Of a stretch of DNA of 64,000 nucleotides, positions 59,981-64,000 are shown in pieces (the stretch's first letter is position 1; every line of letters begins with the position of its first letter). The notes under the pieces are model-generated. The model was not told the origin of the DNA and made no database searches. It worked only from the letters and a program-made list of their open reading frames with translations. The translations under genes and the position numbers were made by a program. The stretch spans positions 26,710-90,709 of the forward strand of contig NZ_JBKOPS010000015.1 of assembly GCF_047272945.1 (NCBI RefSeq), written 5' to 3'. Source of the stretch: Rubrolithibacter danxiaensis (GTDB lineage: Bacteria > Bacteroidota > Bacteroidia > Sphingobacteriales > Sphingobacteriaceae).

Positions 59981-60634
59981 ATGCTTAACAAGAGTGAGAC
60001 CGAACAGAAAGTTGCCGAATTTTTGTTACAAATTAAAGCAATAAAATTACAACCTAATAATCCTTTTACATGGGCTTCCGGATGGAAATCTCCCATCTAT
60101 TGCGATAACCGTATTACACTTTCACATCCGTCAATACGCACTTATATCCGTCAAAAATTATCCGATTTAATTCAGGATGAATTTGGTTCTGTGGGCCTTG
60201 TTGCGGGAGTTGCAACAGCAGGTATCCCTCAGGGTGTACTGGTGGCACAGGATCTGGGACTTCCATTTGCTTATGTACGTTCAAAACCAAAAGAACACGG
60301 TACCGGAAGCCTTATTGAAGGAGAACTTTTTGAAGGACAAAGAGTGGTAGTAGTAGAGGATTTAATCTCTACAGGAAAAAGCAGTTTGCAGGCAGTGCAG
60401 GCACTCCGCGATGCGGGTTGTGATGTTGCAGGCCTTGTTGCCATTTTTAGTTATGGGTTTGATACAGCTGATAAAAACTTTAAAGCTGCAAAATGCCGTT
60501 TTTCAACGTTATCAAACTATACAGCTTTAATTCATTATGCTTCCGAACATAGCTTTATCAGCTCGGATGAAATAGAGTTACTGCACAAATGGAGAGAAAA
60601 CCCATCTGAATGGGGACAGGAAAAAGAAAGTTAG
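59981..60634 (+). CDS. pyrE: Orotate phosphoribosyltransferase
   Basis: This 217-residue enzyme joins orotate and PRPP to orotidine monophosphate in pyrimidine synthesis. The PRPP motif VVVVEDLISTGKSS is intact, as are YVRSKPKEHG and the N-terminal NPFTWASGWKSPIYCDNR typical of the family. The start matches the usual family N-terminus. The -7 box directly abuts the ATG, so the mRNA is likely leaderless. It is followed after 12 bases by the SRPBCC gene. Confidence 0.95.
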   Translation: MLNKSETEQKVAEFLLQIKAIKLQPNNPFTWASGWKSPIYCDNRITLSHPSIRTYIRQKLSDLIQDEFGSVGLVAGVATAGIPQGVLVAQDLGLPFAYVRSKPKEHGTGSLIEGELFEGQRVVVVEDLISTGKSSLQAVQALRDAGCDVAGLVAIFSYGFDTADKNFKAAKCRFSTLSNYTALIHYASEHSFISSDEIELLHKWRENPSEWGQEKES

Positions 60635-60646
60635 TAAATACCAGGC

Positions 60647-61045
60647 ATGACTGTTTTTGAAAGTAAAGCTGTAATAAAAAAACCTTTGGATGAAGTTTAT
60701 ACATTTCTTTCCAATCTGAACAATCATAAACAGCTAATGCCTGATACTGTTACAGACTGGTCTTCCAATCCTGATGAAGCGAGTTTTACCATAAAAAATA
60801 TGGCTAAACTTACGCTGCAGGTAGTTGAAAGAATTGAAAATACGCTAATTTCTATTGTTGCAACGCCGGATGCTCCTTTTAAAACTCAGCTACGCTGGAC
60901 TTTCTCTAATTACGGGCACCAGACAACCCAGGTAACCTATACCCTTTCTGCCGAATTGAACATGATGCTGAAAATGCTGGCAAGCGGCCCTCTGCAGAAG
61001 CTGGTAGATTATCAAACACAGCAGCTACATTCTGCACTTGATTAG
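60647..61045 (+). CDS. SRPBCC (START/Bet v1-like) family protein
   Basis: This 132-residue single-domain SRPBCC protein has the typical N-terminal strand-helix (ESKAVIKKPLDEVYTFLSNLNN), a curved sheet (IVATPDAPFKTQLRWTF) and a long C-terminal helix (LQKLVDYQTQQLHSALD). It probably binds a hydrophobic ligand; none is identified. It is cotranscribed with pyrE, 12 bases behind it, and ends at a terminator. Confidence 0.85.
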   Translation: MTVFESKAVIKKPLDEVYTFLSNLNNHKQLMPDTVTDWSSNPDEASFTIKNMAKLTLQVVERIENTLISIVATPDAPFKTQLRWTFSNYGHQTTQVTYTLSAELNMMLKMLASGPLQKLVDYQTQQLHSALD

Positions 61046-61143
61046 CCTATTCCTTCAACTGAACTTTAAATTATACAATATATAAAAGAGTTAATTTTCT
61101 TTTTCTAATCTCTTACGGAAAAAATTTCAGCTTAACTCCCTAT

Positions 61144-61172
61144 CTACCAGACTTTTCGTCGGGTAGTTTTTG
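61144..61172 (+). terminator. Intrinsic terminator of the pyrE-SRPBCC unit
   Basis: CTACC-A-GAC (61144-61152) pairs with GTC-G-GGTAG (61158-61166), leaving one A-G mismatch, and is followed by five T. Confidence 0.75.
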
Positions 61173-61246
61173 TTTTTATCCGACAAAATTTCTTATTTAT
61201 TATCTTTCACTATGCGTGGCAGCTATTTTGAGGACAAATAAGTACT

Positions 61247-63862
61247 ATGAATTTTAATAACTTTACAATCAAAGCACAGGAAGCGGTACAAAAAGCTTCC
61301 GAAATAGCAAGCGGCAATCAGCAGCAGGCTATTGAAACAGCACACCTTTTAAAAGGGTTGCTTTTGGTTGATGAAAACGTTATCAGCTACCTTTTGAAAA
61401 AACTGAATGTTAACCTCAACCGGGTAAACAGTGTGTTAGATGCACAGATACAGAGCTTTCCGAAAGTAAGCGGCAGTGATATTTATTTGTCGTCTGGTGC
61501 AAACAGTGCCTTGCAGAAAGCCCAGTCTTACTTAAAAGAATTTAAAGATGATTTCGTATCGGTAGAGCATATTTTACTTGGTATTCTGAGTACCGGAGAT
61601 AAGGTATCTTCTATACTTAAAGATGCAGGAGTAACCGAAAAAGACCTTAAAAAAGCAATAACAGACCTTAGAGGAAACACTCGTGTAACAGATCAGAATG
61701 CAGAAGCAACATACAATGCTTTAAACAAATACGCCCGTAATCTCAATGAGTTTGCAGAATCAGGAAAACTTGATCCTGTGATCGGGAGGGATGACGAAAT
61801 TCGACGTGTTATTCAAATCCTGTCCAGAAGAACTAAAAACAACCCGATATTGATAGGTGAGCCCGGTGTTGGTAAAACAGCTATCGCAGAAGGAATTGCT
61901 TTCAGGATTATTAAAGGGGACGTTCCCGAAAATTTAAAAAGCAAAATTGTCTTCTCGCTGGATATGGGTGCCCTGGTTGCAGGAGCAAAATACAAAGGTG
62001 AATTTGAAGAACGTTTAAAAGCTGTGGTTAAAGAAGTAACACAATCTGACGGAGAGATCATTTTATTTATTGATGAGATACACACACTTGTGGGTGCCGG
62101 AGGTGGAGAAGGAGCAATGGACGCTGCCAATATCCTGAAACCGGCTTTGGCCCGGGGCGAGCTTCGTGCAATAGGGGCTACCACTTTAAATGAATATCAG
62201 AAATATTTAGAAAAGGATAAAGCCCTTGAACGCCGTTTCCAGAAAGTGATGGTGGATGAACCGGATACACAGGATGCAATATCTATTCTTCGGGGTTTAA
62301 AAGAACGCTACGAAACCCACCACAAAGTACGGATTAAGGATGAAGCGATCATTGCAGCAGTAGAACTTTCGCAACGCTATATTTCAGACCGGTTTTTACC
62401 GGATAAAGCAATAGACCTGATGGATGAAGCGGCTTCAAAACTGCGTCTGGAGATGGATTCTGTACCGGAAGCTGTTGATGAAATTGAACGTAAAATCATG
62501 CAGCTTGAAATTGAACGCGAAGCTATAAAGCGTGAAAATGACGAGCAAAAGGTAAGTCAGTTAAGCGAAGAAATAGCCAACCTTTCGGCAGAAAGAGATT
62601 CAATCAGAGCCAAATGGCAGGAAGAAAAAGACAGTGTAGATGCCATCAACCACCTGATCGAGCAAATTGAAAATTATAAACTGGAGGCCGAACAGGCTGA
62701 ACGGGCAGGTGATTACGGCAAAGTAGCTGAACTCCGTTACGGTAAAATTAAAGAAGCCCAAGACCAGGTAGAGCATTTAAAGAAAGAACTTGAAAGCAAA
62801 CAGGCCGAAAGCCGCATGCTGAAAGAGGAAGTTACTGCAGAGGACATTGCGGGCGTAGTATCCCGTTGGACCGGCATCCCGGTCACTAAAATGATCCAGA
62901 GTGAACGCGAGAAACTGTTAAACCTGGAAGAAGAGCTGCACAAGCGGGTGGCCGGACAGGAAGAAGCCATAGAAGCGATATCTGATGCTATACGTCGTTC
63001 GAGAGCAGGATTACAGGATAAAAGGAAACCAATAGGCTCTTTCATATTTCTTGGAACTACCGGAGTAGGTAAAACAGAGCTGGCGAAAGCCTTGGCCGAT
63101 TTCCTTTTTAATGACGAGAGCGCTATGGTACGGATTGACATGAGTGAATACCAGGAACGGCATGCTGTTTCACGCCTGATCGGTGCACCTCCGGGATACG
63201 TTGGTTATGATGAAGGCGGACAATTGACAGAAGCCGTTAGAAGGAAACCGTACAGCGTTATACTTTTAGATGAAATTGAAAAAGCACACCCTGATGTATT
63301 TAATATTCTGTTGCAGGTGTTAGATGACGGACGTTTAACAGACAACAAGGGCCGTGTGGTGAACTTTAAGAACACCATCATCATTATGACTTCAAACATT
63401 GGTTCTCATTTAATTCAGGAAAACTTTAAAAACCTGGACGAAGACAACCGCGACGAAGTAATTGCAAAAACTAAAAATGAACTTTTTGAGCTGTTAAAAC
63501 AAACTATCAGGCCCGAGTTTTTAAACCGTATTGACGAGCTAATCATGTTTACACCGTTAACAAGACATGAACTTCGGGAAATAGTGAACCTGCAGTTTAA
63601 ACAGGTTCAGCATACATTGGCAGAGATGGGAATAGAACTGGATGCATCACCTGATGCACTCGATTGGCTATCTCAATTGGGTTATGATCCGCAATTTGGG
63701 GCACGTCCTCTGAAACGTGTTATTCAAAAACGAATTCTGAATGAGCTATCAAAAGAAATTCTTTCAGGTAAAGTAGATAAAGACAGTCGGATTCTGTTAG
63801 ATGTATTCGACAACAAATTCGTTTTCCTGAATAAGGATAAATTAGAAGAAGCCACCGCCTAA
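61247..63862 (+). CDS. clpB: ClpB disaggregase
   Basis: This 871-residue heat-shock AAA+ disaggregase works with DnaK on aggregated proteins. It has a Clp N-domain (about 1-145), NBD1 with Walker A GEPGVGKTA (K210) and LFIDEIHTL, the coiled-coil middle domain (about 400-520) that distinguishes ClpB from ClpA, and NBD2 with GTTGVGKTE (K609) and LDEIEKAH. A TATCTTTC box (61201-61208) lies upstream. The length is normal. The IS3-family edge begins 40 bases after the stop and seems to interrupt its terminator. Confidence 0.97.
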   Translation: MNFNNFTIKAQEAVQKASEIASGNQQQAIETAHLLKGLLLVDENVISYLLKKLNVNLNRVNSVLDAQIQSFPKVSGSDIYLSSGANSALQKAQSYLKEFKDDFVSVEHILLGILSTGDKVSSILKDAGVTEKDLKKAITDLRGNTRVTDQNAEATYNALNKYARNLNEFAESGKLDPVIGRDDEIRRVIQILSRRTKNNPILIGEPGVGKTAIAEGIAFRIIKGDVPENLKSKIVFSLDMGALVAGAKYKGEFEERLKAVVKEVTQSDGEIILFIDEIHTLVGAGGGEGAMDAANILKPALARGELRAIGATTLNEYQKYLEKDKALERRFQKVMVDEPDTQDAISILRGLKERYETHHKVRIKDEAIIAAVELSQRYISDRFLPDKAIDLMDEAASKLRLEMDSVPEAVDEIERKIMQLEIEREAIKRENDEQKVSQLSEEIANLSAERDSIRAKWQEEKDSVDAINHLIEQIENYKLEAEQAERAGDYGKVAELRYGKIKEAQDQVEHLKKELESKQAESRMLKEEVTAEDIAGVVSRWTGIPVTKMIQSEREKLLNLEEELHKRVAGQEEAIEAISDAIRRSRAGLQDKRKPIGSFIFLGTTGVGKTELAKALADFLFNDESAMVRIDMSEYQERHAVSRLIGAPPGYVGYDEGGQLTEAVRRKPYSVILLDEIEKAHPDVFNILLQVLDDGRLTDNKGRVVNFKNTIIIMTSNIGSHLIQENFKNLDEDNRDEVIAKTKNELFELLKQTIRPEFLNRIDELIMFTPLTRHELREIVNLQFKQVQHTLAEMGIELDASPDALDWLSQLGYDPQFGARPLKRVIQKRILNELSKEILSGKVDKDSRILLDVFDNKFVFLNKDKLEEATA

Positions 63863-63883
63863 ATTCTCAGGAGTTTATATAAC

Positions 63884-63896
63884 AAAAAAGCCGCCC
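63884..63896 (+). other. Lone 5' arm of a possible clpB terminator
   Basis: AAAAAAGCCGCCC looks like the first arm of an intrinsic terminator (A tract plus GC-rich arm), but no matching GGGCGGC follows before the IS end at about 63902. The second arm may lie beyond the inserted element, outside the window. Confidence 0.4.
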
Positions 63897-63901
63897 AGTT
63901 T

Positions 63902-64000
63902 TGGACTGCCCCCAAAAGTTTGGACGAATTTAGTTATTAGATTTGTAATAATGAGCTCGATATTCCATTGGGCTCATTCCATTTAAATTCAGTTTTATTC
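63902..64000 (-). mobile_element. IS3-family insertion sequence, one end (truncated by window)
   Basis: The terminal sequence TGGACTGCCCCCAAAAGT (from 63902) has the look of an IS3-family inverted repeat. Directly inside it lies the 3' end of an OrfB-type transposase on the minus strand. The rest of the element continues past 64000. It inserted 40 bases behind clpB. Confidence 0.75.
63930..64000 (-). CDS. IS3-family transposase OrfB, C-terminal end (partial)
   Basis: Reading the minus strand into the stop at 63930-63932 gives the final 22 residues: LNLNGMSPMEYRAHYYKSNN and two preceding ones (IK). NGMSPMEYR matches the very C-terminus of the DDE integrase-type OrfB (typically LNGMSPVEYR). 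The rest of the gene is outside the window. Confidence 0.8.
   Translation of the reverse strand, partial: IKLNLNGMSPMEYRAHYYKSNN

Noticed and set aside
1..64000. CRISPR array, rRNA operon or prophage
   Set aside because: Reading through the window I saw no regularly spaced direct repeats, no rRNA text and no phage structural genes.

Overview
The window reads as a chromosomal segment of a Bacteroidota member, most likely a Sphingobacteriales-type organism (inference from gene content; no rRNA or marker tree is available here). The reasons are the AT-rich genome, many starts preceded by the Bacteroidota -7 element TAnnTTTG instead of a Shine-Dalgarno, and lineage-typical families: DUF3276, DUF3822 next to rsmD, TamL, the type IX secretion plug protein, FucP-type sugar MFS, HTH-less CheY partners and SGNH lipases. 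Two tRNA genes (Arg-CCG, Cys-GCA) are present. There is no rRNA, CRISPR array or prophage.

Layout. 0-6.4 kb: housekeeping (amino-acid dehydrogenase, ABC exporter, agmatinase family, YchF, tRNA-Arg). 7.2-9.8 kb: a small accessory island in which a TetR repressor, a pair of small membrane proteins and a VOC protein are separated by structured non-coding blocks. 10-21.4 kb: envelope and core genes (porin-like barrel, tamL, TrmH methyltransferase, tRNA-Cys, pyrD, ABC-F, T9SS plug, thioesterase, EVE protein). 21.5-31.3 kb: secreted oxidative functions: an outer-membrane barrel with a vanadium-haloperoxidase-type lipoprotein, then a Nudix-fold regulator facing a sugar dehydrogenase/PKD/cytochrome c/CBM fusion and a DUF1080 hydrolase. 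31.4-48.5 kb: signalling and ion homeostasis (two histidine kinases, single-domain response regulators, ClC channel, and an operon of a Cys-rich Csp-type protein, AI-2E-family permease, DUF1622 and a voltage-sensor channel) mixed with many small uncharacterised proteins. 48.5-63.9 kb: mainly core metabolism and repair (AlkD-like, ALDH7, sugar MFS, RadC-like, RecD-like helicase, rsmD, coaD, Nudix, pyrE, clpB). The end of the window is the edge of an IS3-family element inserted just behind clpB.

How the parts work together. The clearest new regulatory inference is in the island: two copies of the same 14-bp palindrome (ATACT-N4-RGTAT) lie immediately upstream of the tetR gene and upstream of the membrane-gene pair, which suggests a self-contained, autoregulated TetR module. 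The 26-31 kb block looks like a periplasmic/surface sugar-oxidation unit. The 31.9-38.3 kb block (CHASE3 kinase, receiver, ClC channel, then the convergent Csp/permease/DUF1622/channel operon) looks like an ion and metal stress module. Several head-to-head gene pairs have overlapping or touching starts, and at least three genes appear leaderless. All family assignments are from reading motifs by eye; nothing was searched or computed.
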